The notes below the pieces were generated by a model. That model saw nothing but the letters and a program-made list of their open reading frames with translations. It was not told the DNA's origin and did not search any database. Positions 26,276 to 35,387 of a stretch of 64,000 nucleotides of DNA are shown piece by piece. The position numbers and the translations under genes are program-made. This DNA is from Kitasatospora phosalacinea. GTDB taxonomy: Bacteria > Actinomycetota > Actinomycetes > Streptomycetales > Streptomycetaceae. The stretch is taken from the NCBI RefSeq assembly GCF_000717185.1, contig NZ_JNYE01000009.1:45020-109019 (forward strand). The letters run 5' to 3'. Within the stretch, counting starts at the first letter, position 1; each line of letters starts with the position of its first letter.

Positions 26276-26716
26276 GTCGGCAGCGGCCGGTCGGCGGAGG
26301 CGTTGGCGGAGGCGTCGGCGGGGCGTCGGCGGGCGCGGAGGGCTGCGGCGGCAACGCGGGCGGCCCGGTCCCACCACAGTGGCCCGGCCCGGAACGGGGT
26401 GTCAACGCGTCGCCCCCGGCCCGGCCCCGCCGACCGCCGACCCTGCCCGATGGGGCAGCGGGCCCTGCCCCGGAGGGGCTCCGGCGCGAAAGGATTCGAC
26501 CGCGCCCGGGCCGGTGGAATCCGGCCGGGAATCCCCGGCGGCCCGGCCGCTCGACTTCCCGCCCCGAAGTCCGCCGGAGCGGAACCCGACCCGGCCGAAT
26601 GCCCTCCGGCCGAATGCTCCCCCGAACGCCCGACCGCCGCCCGGAAGTTCCCGTCGAAATCGATCCGTGATGATCGTTGCGCACCCTGCGCCGAATATCT
26701 CGGCGAGATCACGCAA

Positions 26717-26738
26717 TTGCGGGGGAAACGTCCCGCAA
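26717..26738 (-). terminator. Hairpin downstream of the SARP gene
   Basis: TTGCGGG and CCCGCAA form a 7-bp stem with an 8-nt loop, about 20 bp past the stop of the leftward SARP gene. It lies in a locally AT-richer patch. Confidence 0.55.
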
Positions 26739-26756
26739 GTCGGCGCCCGCCATTGC

Positions 26757-29700
26757 CTACGCCAGGCAGCCCCGGCCCCGGCCGCGCTCCCCGAGGTCGG
26801 CCCGCGCCTCCTCGACGGCGCTCAGCGCGTTCGCCCGCCGGTGCTCCAGACCGACCCGCTCGGCGATCGCCAGCGCCTGCTCGGCCGCCTCCAACGCCCG
26901 GGCCGGCCGCCCGGCCGCCCGGCAGGACCCGGCCAGCGCCACCAGCACGCCCGGCATCCGGTCCCAGGAACCGAGCACCCGCAGCGCCCCCACGCACTCC
27001 TCGTAGTCCCGGCACGCCTCCTCGAACCGGCCCAGCCCGTGCAGCGCCGTCGCCCGGGCGTACCGCATGTGGACCTGCCCGACGAAGTCACCGAGGCCCT
27101 GGAAGGCCGCCAGGCTGCGCTCGGCCCGGCGCAGCGCCGACTCCGGCCGCTCCACGGCCAGGTCGGCCAGCGCCGCCATCCCCTCGACGAAGGCGTGCGC
27201 GGACCGGTTGCCCAGCTCGGCGCTCAGCGCGACGGCCTCCTCGCACCAGGCCGCCACCTCCTCGTCACTGCAGTGCGGCAGGCCGGTCAGCGCCAGCACG
27301 ACCAGCGCGCCGGGCAGCAGCGCCGCCTGCCCCGTCCGCCGGGCCAGCGCCACCACCCGGACCGCCTCGGACCGGGCCTGCCGGGTGCGCTGGAACTCCC
27401 GCTGCGCCCACATCAGCGCGTACCGGGCCCGCGCCTCGCTCTCCGGCAGGCCCGCCGCGGCGGCGGCCTCCGCCACCCGCCCGGCCAGGTCGCACAGCTC
27501 GGGCACGGCCGTGCCCAGGTCGATCAGCTGGATCAGCACCAGCGTCAGGTCCGCGACCACCGCCAGCGGGCCGCCCGGATCCAGGGCCGCCTGCCCGGCG
27601 ACCGCCAGCACCGCGGGCACCTCCCGCCGGGCCCAGGCCAGCCCCTCGGCCACCCCGGCGAACTCCACCCCGGCGAACTTCGCCCTGGCGAACTCCGGCC
27701 CGGCGCCCCCGGGCCCGGCGTTCCCCGCCTCGCCGTTCCCTGCCCCGGCGTCCCCTGCCCCGGTGTTCCCTGCCCCGGCGCCCCCGGGCCCGGACGGCGC
27801 CGCCACCAGGTCCGGGAAGGGGTAGCCCGGCCGGACCACCCGGTACAGGGCCGCCACCGCCGCCAGGTAGTGCCGCAGCAGCCGCTCGACGGCGGCCCGC
27901 CCGGCGGCCTCCCCGTCCACCTCCCGGACCAGCTCGCGGGCGAACAGCCGCAGCAGGTCGTGGTACTGGTAGCGGCCCGGGTACGGGCAGGACAGCAGCC
28001 CCAGGTCGGTCAGCGCCTCGGCCAGCCGCTCCGCCACCGGCTCCGCCCGCCCCAGCAGCACCGCGGCCGCCGCCGAGGACACCCCCGGGCCGTCCGCCAG
28101 CGACAGCAGCCGGAACGCGCGGGCGGTCTCCGGGTCGAGCTGGTCGTAGCTGAGCCGGAAGGACGCGGCGACCGCCAGCTCCCCGGCCTCCAGCTCGGCC
28201 AGCCGCCGCCGCTCGGAGGCCAGCCGGTCCACCAGGTGCGACAGCTGCCAGGCGGGGCGGGCCGCCAGCCGGGACGCCGCCGTCCGCACCGCCAGCGGCA
28301 GGAACCCGCAGGCCGCCGCCAGCCGCCGGGCCGCCGCCGGCTCGGCCGCCACCCGCCCCGGCCCGGCGATCGCCGCGAGCAGCCGCACCGACTCCTCCGG
28401 CGTCAGCGGCTCCAGGCCGACCTGCCGGGTCACCGGCAGCCCCGACAGCCAGGCCCGGCTGGTCACCAGCACCGCGCACGAGCGGCTGCCCGGCAGCAGC
28501 GGCCCGACCTGTCGGCTGTCGCGGGCGTCGTCCAGCACGATCAGCACCCGCAGGCCCGCCACCCGGGAGCGGAACAGCGCGGCCCGCTCCGCCGTCCCCT
28601 GCGGGAGCGCCGCGTCGGCCACCCCCAGCGCGCCCAGGAAACCGGCCAGCACCTCGCCCGGGTCGGCGGGCAGCGCCCCCGCCCCCCGCAGGTTCACGTA
28701 CAGCTGCCCGTCCGGGTACTGCCCGCCCACCGCGTGCGCGACGTGCACCGCGAGCGTCGACTTGCCCACCCCGCCCAGGCCCGACAGCGCCACCACCGGC
28801 ATGGCCGGGCCGTCGGGCGCCAGGTCCGCGCGGAGCGCCGCGGACAGCTCGTCCCGGCCGGTGTAGTCGGAGACGTCGGCGGGCAGTTGGGCGGGCGGGG
28901 GCGGCGCGGAGCCCACCGGTTCACCGCCCGCCCCCACCACCGGCGCCGCCCCCGCCACCGGCGCCGTCGGCACCACCAGCACCGGCGGCGCGGCCAGCTT
29001 CGGATCGCCCGACAGGATGCCCAGGTGCAGCTCGCGCAGCCGCGGCCCCGGGTCGACCCCCAGCTGCTCCAGCAGCGCGCGGCGGGCGTCCGCGTACACG
29101 CCCAGCGCCTCGGCCTGCCGCCCGCCGCGGTACAGCGCCAGCATCAGCAGCTCGCGCATCGGCTCCAGCAGCGGGTACTGGCTGACCCACACGGTCAGCT
29201 CGCCGATCACCTCCGCGTGCCGTCCCGTCTCCAACTCGGCCTCCAGCCAGGCCTGGACGGCGTTCAGCCGGCGCTCGACCAGCCGGGCCCGGTGCGCCTG
29301 GGCGAGCGGCCCCGGCAGCCCGGCCAGCGGCTCGCCGTGCCACAGCCCGCACGCCTCCCGCAGCAGCCCGAGCGCCCCGGCCGGGTCGCCCAGCGCCCGG
29401 GCCCGGCCCGCCGCCGCGACCCGCTCCTCGAACACCTCGGCGTCCACGCAGTCCGCCGGGAGCCGCAGCACGTACCCGCTGCCCGAGGACACCAGCACCC
29501 TCGGGTGCGCCCGGTCCGGCTCCAGCGCCCGGTCCGGCTCCAGCACCCGCCGCAGCCGCGACACGTACGTGCGCACGATGGCGGCGGCCCGGGCCGGGGG
29601 CTCCTCCCACAGCGCGTCGAGCAGCTCGTCGACGGACACGATCCGGCGGGCCCGCAGCGCCAGCGCGGTCAGCAGCGCCCGCTGCTGCGGCGGGCCGAGC

Positions 29701-29816
29701 TCCAGTTCCCGCTCCCCGCACCAGGCCTGCACCGGCCCGAGCAGGCACAGGCGGAGCGGTCCCCCGCCGTCCGGTTCCGGGGCCGACGTACCGCGGGGCT
29801 CTCCGATTTCCGTCAC
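26757..29816 (-). CDS. SARP-family regulator with NB-ARC ATPase and C-terminal repeats (AfsR-like)
   Basis: A 1019-residue regulator. Residues about 15-110 form an OmpR-type winged helix (LRLCLLGPVQAWCGEREL to SGSGYVLRLPAD). Residues 115-265 form the BTAD (AEVFEERVAAAGRA ... LEQLGVDPGPRL). The NB-ARC ATPase follows with Walker A GLGGVGKSTLAVHVAH, RVLIVLDDARD and LVTSRAWLSGL. The C-terminal third is TPR-like helices, interrupted by a Gly/Ala repeat (GAGN units). Such proteins activate antibiotic operons by binding direct repeats at promoters. Start GTG 29816 is chosen because a TACCTT hexamer ends 6 nt before it and no ribosome-binding site exists (leaderless). It is the likely pathway activator. 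Confidence 0.88.
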   Translation of the reverse strand: MTEIGEPRGTSAPEPDGGGPLRLCLLGPVQAWCGERELELGPPQQRALLTALALRARRIVSVDELLDALWEEPPARAAAIVRTYVSRLRRVLEPDRALEPDRAHPRVLVSSGSGYVLRLPADCVDAEVFEERVAAAGRARALGDPAGALGLLREACGLWHGEPLAGLPGPLAQAHRARLVERRLNAVQAWLEAELETGRHAEVIGELTVWVSQYPLLEPMRELLMLALYRGGRQAEALGVYADARRALLEQLGVDPGPRLRELHLGILSGDPKLAAPPVLVVPTAPVAGAAPVVGAGGEPVGSAPPPPAQLPADVSDYTGRDELSAALRADLAPDGPAMPVVALSGLGGVGKSTLAVHVAHAVGGQYPDGQLYVNLRGAGALPADPGEVLAGFLGALGVADAALPQGTAERAALFRSRVAGLRVLIVLDDARDSRQVGPLLPGSRSCAVLVTSRAWLSGLPVTRQVGLEPLTPEESVRLLAAIAGPGRVAAEPAAARRLAAACGFLPLAVRTAASRLAARPAWQLSHLVDRLASERRRLAELEAGELAVAASFRLSYDQLDPETARAFRLLSLADGPGVSSAAAAVLLGRAEPVAERLAEALTDLGLLSCPYPGRYQYHDLLRLFARELVREVDGEAAGRAAVERLLRHYLAAVAALYRVVRPGYPFPDLVAAPSGPGGAGAGNTGAGDAGAGNGEAGNAGPGGAGPEFARAKFAGVEFAGVAEGLAWARREVPAVLAVAGQAALDPGGPLAVVADLTLVLIQLIDLGTAVPELCDLAGRVAEAAAAAGLPESEARARYALMWAQREFQRTRQARSEAVRVVALARRTGQAALLPGALVVLALTGLPHCSDEEVAAWCEEAVALSAELGNRSAHAFVEGMAALADLAVERPESALRRAERSLAAFQGLGDFVGQVHMRYARATALHGLGRFEEACRDYEECVGALRVLGSWDRMPGVLVALAGSCRAAGRPARALEAAEQALAIAERVGLEHRRANALSAVEEARADLGERGRGRGCLA

Positions 29817-30005
29817 CGTCAGAAGGTAGCGGTTCGGTCTCGCGGACCGCGGCGCCGGGGCGGGTGCAATTCCGCCGCGGCGGGCCGCCCTTGTCCGCCC
29901 GCCCGCCCCGCGCATTCGATTCCGCCGCGCCGCGGACGGTCCTCCCGGCGGGCCGGAAAGGAGAAACTCCCGCGGAACGGGAACCGTTGGTGCAGATGCG
30001 CATCC

Positions 30006-30022
30006 GTCAATCTTTTATTGAC
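30006..30022. promoter_or_regulatory. Inverted repeat upstream of the LuxR gene
   Basis: GTCAAT and ATTGAC are separated by 5 nt in an AT-rich patch of the 400-bp divergent region between the SARP and LuxR genes. A second palindrome, GATGCGCATC, lies at 29995-30004. They are candidate operators; the rest of 29817-30219 shows no gene. Confidence 0.4.
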
Positions 30023-30219
30023 CGGCGGCGGATAGCGTGTTCCCCGTCCGCCGAACCTCCGGCAGGACGTGGGGACCTCCCGCGGTGCCGGACCGGCCGC
30101 CGGAGGAGGGGCGGCGGCGTCGCGTGCGGACGACGCCGGCCGACCGGTTCTGACGGTGCGCCGCCGCCTGTGGGGGGCGGTGGGCGCACCGCCGAGCGCA
30201 ACGAAAGGAATCCAGCGCC

Positions 30220-30906
30220 GTGCTCCAGTACGCCGACGACGTCCGTACGACGACCCGATCGGTCCCGACGCAGACCACCCGGCCGGTCCCGATCCCGGTC
30301 GCCGTCCACGCCCCGGACCCGCTCTCCCGGGCCGGAGTGGTGAGCTACCTCCGGCAGTGCCCGGAGATCTCGCTCGTCGACGACCGGCAGCCGACCGGCA
30401 CCGGCGTGGCCCTGCTGGTCGCCGACACCTTCGACGAGGCCGCCCTGACCACCCTCTCCCGGCTGGTCAGGACCGAACGGACGCGCGTGGTGCTGGTCCT
30501 GGACCGGATCCAGGAGCCCGACCTGCTCGACGTCGTCTCCCTCGGCGTCACCACCATCCTGTGGCGCCGCGAGGTCACCGGCGAACGCCTCCGCCAGGCC
30601 GTCCGCACCGCCGACCGGGGCCACGGCGACCTCCCGCCCGACCTGCTCGGCAAACTGATCGGCTGCATGGGCCGCCAACGCACCGGCGACGGCCCCGACC
30701 ACCACCCCGCCGACCACGGCATGCTCCCCCGCGAGGTCGACGTCCTGCGCCTGGTCGCCGACGGCATGGACACCGGCGAGATCGCGGGCAAGCTCCTCTA
30801 CTCGGAACGGACGATCAAGAACATCATCCACACCGTCACCACCCGCTTCCACCTCCGCAACCGCGCCCACGCCGTGGCCTACGCCCTGCGCGAGGGCTAC
30901 ATCTAG
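30220..30906 (+). CDS. LuxR-family response-regulator-like protein
   Basis: A 228-residue protein. Residues about 25-145 resemble a receiver domain (VAVHAPDPLSRAGVVSYL ... VVLVLDRIQEPDLL), with VADT in the place of the phosphoacceptor strand. Residues 165-228 form a LuxR-type helix-turn-helix (PREVDVLRLVADGMDTGEIA ... SERTIKNIIHTVTTRFHLRNR). No sensor kinase is adjacent, so it may be an orphan or ligand-responsive regulator. GTG 30220 follows AAAGGAA by 9 nt. It is divergent from the SARP gene and probably belongs to cluster control. Confidence 0.85.
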   Translation: MLQYADDVRTTTRSVPTQTTRPVPIPVAVHAPDPLSRAGVVSYLRQCPEISLVDDRQPTGTGVALLVADTFDEAALTTLSRLVRTERTRVVLVLDRIQEPDLLDVVSLGVTTILWRREVTGERLRQAVRTADRGHGDLPPDLLGKLIGCMGRQRTGDGPDHHPADHGMLPREVDVLRLVADGMDTGEIAGKLLYSERTIKNIIHTVTTRFHLRNRAHAVAYALREGYI

Positions 30907-30958
30907 GGGCTGCCACGGCGGGCGGGCGGGCGGGGGCGGGTGCGGCCACGGCCGGGCC

Positions 30959-31528
30959 TCAGCCCGAGGTTCCCTCCCAGACCGTCACGTCGAGGGTGAC
31001 GGCGTGCAGGTCCACCCGCTGCACCTTCAGGAAGCCGTAGCGGCCCTGGGCGGTGCGGAAGCACCAGACCGCCCCGTCCGGCAGCGGGACGGTCTGCTGG
31101 ACCGACAGCGGCTGGAGCAGGGCCGAGCAGACGCTCCGGCCGGGAAGCTCCGGCGGGCCCGACCAACTCGCCGTCACCGCACCGGAGACGAAGTCGAGTT
31201 GGCGGAGCCGCACCCGCAGGTCCGCCGCCGGGTCGCTCGACGAGGCGAACCCGCGACCGCCGGACGGCTGCTCGTCCAGGTCCTGGTAGGTGTCGACGTC
31301 CAGCCGGACCCCGCCCTCCCAGCGGACCCGTCCCGTGTCGGCGTCCTCCGCTCCGTCCGTCCTCCCGTCCGCGCCCGCGTCCGAGCCCCCGTCAGGCACC
31401 GACGCGGGCGGTGCCGAGGCGGGCGGCGGCTCCGGCGCCCCGCCGCTCCCGGTGCAGCCGGTGGCGGCCGCCAGCAGCGCCGCGGCGAGCAGTGCCGTCC
31501 GCACCGGGGCGGTGCGCGTGGTCGTCAT
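30959..31528 (-). CDS. Secreted lipoprotein, unknown function
   Basis: A 189-residue protein with a lipoprotein signal: MTTTRTAPVRT, a hydrophobic Ala/Leu core and the lipobox LAAATGC, so it should be anchored outside the membrane. A Pro/Ser/Asp-rich linker follows to about residue 75, then a compact domain containing two Cys (VCSALLQP and AVWCFRTAQG) that may form a disulfide. No family is recognised. The ATG at 31528 gives the best signal peptide. A hairpin terminator separates it from the next gene, so it may have its own promoter. Confidence 0.75.
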   Translation of the reverse strand: MTTTRTAPVRTALLAAALLAAATGCTGSGGAPEPPPASAPPASVPDGGSDAGADGRTDGAEDADTGRVRWEGGVRLDVDTYQDLDEQPSGGRGFASSSDPAADLRVRLRQLDFVSGAVTASWSGPPELPGRSVCSALLQPLSVQQTVPLPDGAVWCFRTAQGRYGFLKVQRVDLHAVTLDVTVWEGTSG

Positions 31529-31550
31529 GTCGTCCCCCTCCTCCTCCGAG

Positions 31551-31580
31551 CCCGTCCGGGAACGGCGGTTCCCGGACGGG
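31551..31580 (-). terminator. Hairpin between two leftward genes
   Basis: CCCGTCCGGGAAC pairs perfectly with GTTCCCGGACGGG (13-bp stem, 4-nt loop). It lies about 55 bp downstream of the leftward membrane-protein gene ending at 31635 and just upstream of the lipoprotein start. Confidence 0.8.
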
Positions 31581-31634
31581 CGGGCTCTCGTGGTGCGTGC
31601 GGGTGCGGGTGCGGGTGCGGGTGCGCGGGGCCGT

Positions 31635-32522
31635 TCACCGGCTCTCGCAGCCGACCGAGAGCGCACCGAGCAAGGTGATCCGGTCGGGTCCCCAGAGGCA
31701 GCGCGCCGACCGGGCGGACGTCCCGGTGAGCCGGAACGGCCGACCGTCGCGCTGGACCACCAGGGTGCCGGTCCTGCCGTCCGAGGCCCAGTCGATCTCC
31801 AGGTGCCACCGGACGTCGTTGAGCTCGCCGTGGGCCACCACCGAGAACACCTCGGACTCCCCCTTCGAGACCTCGTAGGGGAAGTCGACCGCCTTGCCGT
31901 CCTCGTCGACACCCACCGCCCTCGCCTTCGGTGACGGCTCGTCGAGGTCGATGTCGAGGCCCCGGACCTCCTTCGGACCGCCGCAGCCGACGCCGGTCCA
32001 GGTGCCGCCCACCGGGGCCTCCCGGCTGTCCACCACCACCCGGACCTGACGCAGCACCACCTGCGTGTCCGAGGTGCCCTGGACCTGGAGGCCGAACTCG
32101 TCCCTGGCCGCGGGCACGCCGCCCAGGGCCCCGGCCCAGGCGACCAGCGGTTCCTCCCCCGGGGCCCGCAGCCCGGCGGAGGATTCGGGCACCATCCAGC
32201 TCATGGCGCACTCGTCCGACCCGCCGGACCACAGGGCCGCCTTCGGCGCCGTGTCCGGCTTCGAGAGCCAGTTGCCCACCGGGGTGGCGAGGAGCGTCGC
32301 CGTCGCGCCGATGACCGCCGCCCCGAACCCGCCCGCCAACAGCCGGACCGTACGGCGGCGCAGCCGGATCAGCCTGCGCCGCCGGGCCAGGCGGCCGCCC
32401 CCGGACGGCGGCGGCGCGGCGGACGGCGGGGGCGCTGCCGGTGGCGGCGGTCCTCCCGGTGGTGGTGCTGCCGGTGGTGGCGGCGGACCGCCCTGTCCGG
32501 AACCACCCGGTGGCTGACTCAT
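31635..32522 (-). CDS. Membrane-anchored protein with proline-rich N-terminus
   Basis: A 295-residue protein. Residues 1-42 are Pro/Gly/Ala-rich (PPPPAAPP type), followed by a basic patch (RLARRRRLIRLRRR), a single hydrophobic helix (LLAGGFGAAVIGATATLLA) and about 220 residues that should lie outside the membrane. The outer part contains several Cys (DECAMSW, GVGCGG, ARCLWG, VGCESR) and a repeated VRWHLEIDW-type beta pattern. No known domain is recognised. The ATG at 32522 is used. It lies with two lipoprotein genes on the same strand, suggesting a cell-envelope role. Confidence 0.75.
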   Translation of the reverse strand: MSQPPGGSGQGGPPPPPAAPPPGGPPPPAAPPPSAAPPPSGGGRLARRRRLIRLRRRTVRLLAGGFGAAVIGATATLLATPVGNWLSKPDTAPKAALWSGGSDECAMSWMVPESSAGLRAPGEEPLVAWAGALGGVPAARDEFGLQVQGTSDTQVVLRQVRVVVDSREAPVGGTWTGVGCGGPKEVRGLDIDLDEPSPKARAVGVDEDGKAVDFPYEVSKGESEVFSVVAHGELNDVRWHLEIDWASDGRTGTLVVQRDGRPFRLTGTSARSARCLWGPDRITLLGALSVGCESR

Positions 32523-32571
32523 GTCTCCTCCGTCCTCGCCGGGTCGTGCGCTTCGGTGCGGTCCGGCCGCG

Positions 32572-34212
32572 TCAGCAGACGTCGACCAGCGGGCCGGGGG
32601 CGGAGATCAGGGTCACCCTCCGCCCGGCGAGGTGCACCAGGACGCCCGCCTCGCCGTCCGGGGACTCCGTCAGCACCAGTTCGCCGTCCTCGGACCCGAC
32701 GGCCGGGCTGCCGGGGGCCAGGGCCGTGACCTGCTCCCGGGTGCTGCCCAGCGCGATGCCCTGGACGGTCCGCAGCCGGGCCGGGTCCTGCTCGGTCGCC
32801 CCGACGGTCTCCTGCCGGACGTCGAAGGAGCCCGCCGCCGCCGGGTCCCGGCCCGGTACGGTCAGGGTGATCCCGTCCCAGCGCAGCTCGGTCCGGTCCG
32901 GCACGCAGATCCCGTCGCCCGCCCGGAACGCGGGTGCGGCCGGGGCGCCGTACAGCGCGGTCAGCGCGGCGATCGCCCCGGTCGGGCTCGCGTCGTACCG
33001 GAAGGCGTCCTTGACGGTGCGCTCGTCCGCCATCACCTCCAGGGCCTGCGGCCGCAGCCGGAGCGATCCGGCGGGGGCGGGCGCGGCCGGTGCGGCCGTC
33101 CGGCCCGGGTCGAGGACGGCGATGTCGCGCACCGGCGCGTCCAGGGTCGCGAGCCTGCTCCAGCCCTGGAGGTCGGTGCTGGTCCAGACGCCCCGCCCGG
33201 CGTCGCCGCCCGACGGGGCCGGGGCGCCCTCCGCCGCACCGGCCGGGCCGGAGGACGGCCCGTCGACCGCGAGCCAGGCGACGCCGTCCCAGGTGAGCCC
33301 GGTCGGAACGGTGTCCCGCACCGGGGCCGCGGGCCGCTCCCAGACGATCCCGTCCGCACTGGTCGCAGCCACGGCGCTCGGCGCGGCCGTGCTCCCGGGG
33401 CGCGGGTCGCGGCCGCCGACCACGGCGAACCGGTGCCCGTCGTGGGCGAGTCCGGCCGTCCGGCCGAGGCCGAGCAGGGCGTTCGGCACGCTGCCGTCCC
33501 GGCCCTCCGGCTGCTCCTCGTCCGGCATCCGGGTCCACGACGCGCCCCGGTCGATGCTGCTCAGCAGGTGCACCCCGCACAGGCTCGCGCCCGCGCAGTC
33601 GTGCACCAGCATCAGCCACCGGCCGCCGCCGTACGCCACCGCGAGCGGCCGGTGGCCGTAGCGGCCGCCGTCCGCCCCGTGCCGGGACACCGGCTCCCAG
33701 GTCGTGCCGTCGGTGCTCCGGTAGACGACGACCGTGCCGGCGGAGTCCTCCGCGTCCCGGGCCCGGCCGACGGCGAGCCAGGTGCCGTCCGGGCCGTGGG
33801 CCACGTCCACCAGCGGGTCGGCGACCGTCACGGGCTCCTGCCACCGACGCCCGTCCGCGCTGCGGAGCACGGTGCCGTGGCCGCTCGGGTCGACGCCCAC
33901 GGCCACCGCGAGCCCGGCGGAGGCCGCCACCCCGAAGAGGGCGGAACCGCCGGACGCCACCTGCTCCAGGTTCCGGCCGTCGGCCCCGGCCCGGACGCCG
34001 CCGGAACGCTCGGCCGGCGAGCCGTCGGCCGCACCCGCCCCGGTGACCACCAGCACCACCCGGCCGACGGCCTTCGCGTCCGGCCCGCCGTCCGTTCCCC
34101 CCGGCCCGCCGCCCCCCGACCCCGTACAGGCCGGAACCAGGACGACCGCCAGCACCGCCCCCCACCAGCGACCCGCGAAGGACCTGCCGAACCGGTTCCA
34201 GCGCGCCCCCAC
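32572..34212 (-). CDS. Lipoprotein with BNR/Asp-box beta-propeller repeats
   Basis: A protein of about 546 residues exported as a lipoprotein: hydrophobic WWGAVLAVVLVPAC with the Cys at the lipobox. At least five Asp-box-like repeats (S-x-D-G-x-x-W) are visible: RSADGRRW, RSTDGTTW, SSIDRGASW, TSADGIVW and TSTDLQGW, indicating a sialidase-like propeller fold without evidence of enzymatic activity. The C-terminal part (QGIALGSTREQVTAL) may be a separate small domain. The start is uncertain: GTG 34212 gives a proper signal peptide, whereas 34281 and 34326 add a Cys-rich unhydrophobic leader. Confidence 0.72.
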   Translation of the reverse strand: MGARWNRFGRSFAGRWWGAVLAVVLVPACTGSGGGGPGGTDGGPDAKAVGRVVLVVTGAGAADGSPAERSGGVRAGADGRNLEQVASGGSALFGVAASAGLAVAVGVDPSGHGTVLRSADGRRWQEPVTVADPLVDVAHGPDGTWLAVGRARDAEDSAGTVVVYRSTDGTTWEPVSRHGADGGRYGHRPLAVAYGGGRWLMLVHDCAGASLCGVHLLSSIDRGASWTRMPDEEQPEGRDGSVPNALLGLGRTAGLAHDGHRFAVVGGRDPRPGSTAAPSAVAATSADGIVWERPAAPVRDTVPTGLTWDGVAWLAVDGPSSGPAGAAEGAPAPSGGDAGRGVWTSTDLQGWSRLATLDAPVRDIAVLDPGRTAAPAAPAPAGSLRLRPQALEVMADERTVKDAFRYDASPTGAIAALTALYGAPAAPAFRAGDGICVPDRTELRWDGITLTVPGRDPAAAGSFDVRQETVGATEQDPARLRTVQGIALGSTREQVTALAPGSPAVGSEDGELVLTESPDGEAGVLVHLAGRRVTLISAPGPLVDVC

Positions 34213-34401
34213 CGCCCACCCCCAGCCGTACGGGCCGCTCCCCCCGGCGTCCCCACACCGGCAGCCCTTCCGGACGACCATCCCACCCGCGGCCGCCCCG
34301 CACGGGGCACAAGGACCCTCCGTCACCCAATCGCAACTCGTCGTGATCGAACGGCTTCCGTCGCGCCCGGCCGACCTCCGGCCCCCGCCGGGCCGCGGAC
34401 C

Positions 34402-35340
34402 TCAGCGCGCGGCCAGCACCTCCAGCAGCCTGGTCAGCGACGTCCCCAGCCCCCAGCGCCCGGCCAGCCACTCCAGCGCCTCCGGGTCGCGCGGCCCGCG
34501 CGGCAGCTCCGGCTCGAACGCGGGCAGCGGCACGTCCCGGGCGACCCGGACCACCGTCGGCGCCACGTCCAGGTACGGGGCCGCCTCCAGCAGGTTGCGG
34601 CGCCGGGCCGGGGTCAGCTTCGACGCCGGGTCGGCCGCCGCGGCCCGGACACCCGCCAAGTCGCCGTACTCCTGGACCAGTTGGGTCGCGGTCTTCTCCC
34701 CGATGCCCTTGACCCCCGGCAGCCCGTCGCTGGCGTCCCCGCGCAGGGCGGCCAGGTCGGCGTACGAGGAGCCCGGCACGCCGTACTTCTCGCGCAGCGC
34801 CGCGTCGTCCATCACCAGTGCCGACCCGACGCCCTTCGCCGGGTACAGCACCGTCACCGCCCGGGCATCGTCGACGAGTTGGAAGAGGTCCCGGTCGCCG
34901 GTGACGATCTGGACCGGGCCGGTGGCGCGGGTGGCCAGCGTGCCGATCACGTCGTCGGCCTCGTAGTCGGGGACGCCGACCCGGGCGATGCCCAGGGCGT
35001 CCAGCACCTGCTCGATCACCGGGACCTGCGGGGCCAGCGTGTCCGGGACCTCCTCCTCGCCGTCCTGCGCGGCCTCGGCGACCCGGTGCGTCTTGTACGT
35101 CGGGATCAGGTCGACCCGCCACTGCGGGCGCCAGTCGGCGTCCATGCAGGCGACCAGTTGGTCCGGGCCGTGGTCCTGGACCAGGCGGGAGACGAAGTCG
35201 AGCAGGCCGCGCACCGCGTTCACCGGCTCGCCCTGCGGGGAACGCAGCGAGTCCGGGACGCCGAAGTAGGCGCGGAAGTAGAGGCTGGCGGTGTCCAGCA
35301 GCATCAGGCGGGGTGCGGTCGAGGCGCTCGGTGCGGTCAC
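34402..35340 (-). CDS. 5'-3' exonuclease (PolA-type 5' nuclease domain protein)
   Basis: A 312-residue stand-alone 5' nuclease of the DNA polymerase I N-terminal/FEN family. Visible are LMLLDTASLYFRAYFG, VACMDADWRPQWR, YEADDVIGTLA (acidic metal site), IVTGDRDLFQLV and the helix-hairpin-helix segment LPGVKGIGEKTATQLV. It should remove 5' flaps or RNA primers. Actinomycetes commonly carry such a protein in addition to PolA. GTG 35340 is chosen; an ATG five codons upstream is also possible. Confidence 0.88.
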   Translation of the reverse strand: MTAPSASTAPRLMLLDTASLYFRAYFGVPDSLRSPQGEPVNAVRGLLDFVSRLVQDHGPDQLVACMDADWRPQWRVDLIPTYKTHRVAEAAQDGEEEVPDTLAPQVPVIEQVLDALGIARVGVPDYEADDVIGTLATRATGPVQIVTGDRDLFQLVDDARAVTVLYPAKGVGSALVMDDAALREKYGVPGSSYADLAALRGDASDGLPGVKGIGEKTATQLVQEYGDLAGVRAAAADPASKLTPARRRNLLEAAPYLDVAPTVVRVARDVPLPAFEPELPRGPRDPEALEWLAGRWGLGTSLTRLLEVLAAR

Positions 35341-35387
35341 CCCCCGATCATGCCGCATCCCGCCGACAGCTCCCGGGTGTCGCACCG

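Noticed and set aside
25944..30035. 1363-codon plus-strand frame across the SARP gene
   Set aside because: No domain is visible and the amino-acid content is Arg/Pro/Gln shadow; the opposite strand has winged helix, BTAD and Walker A.
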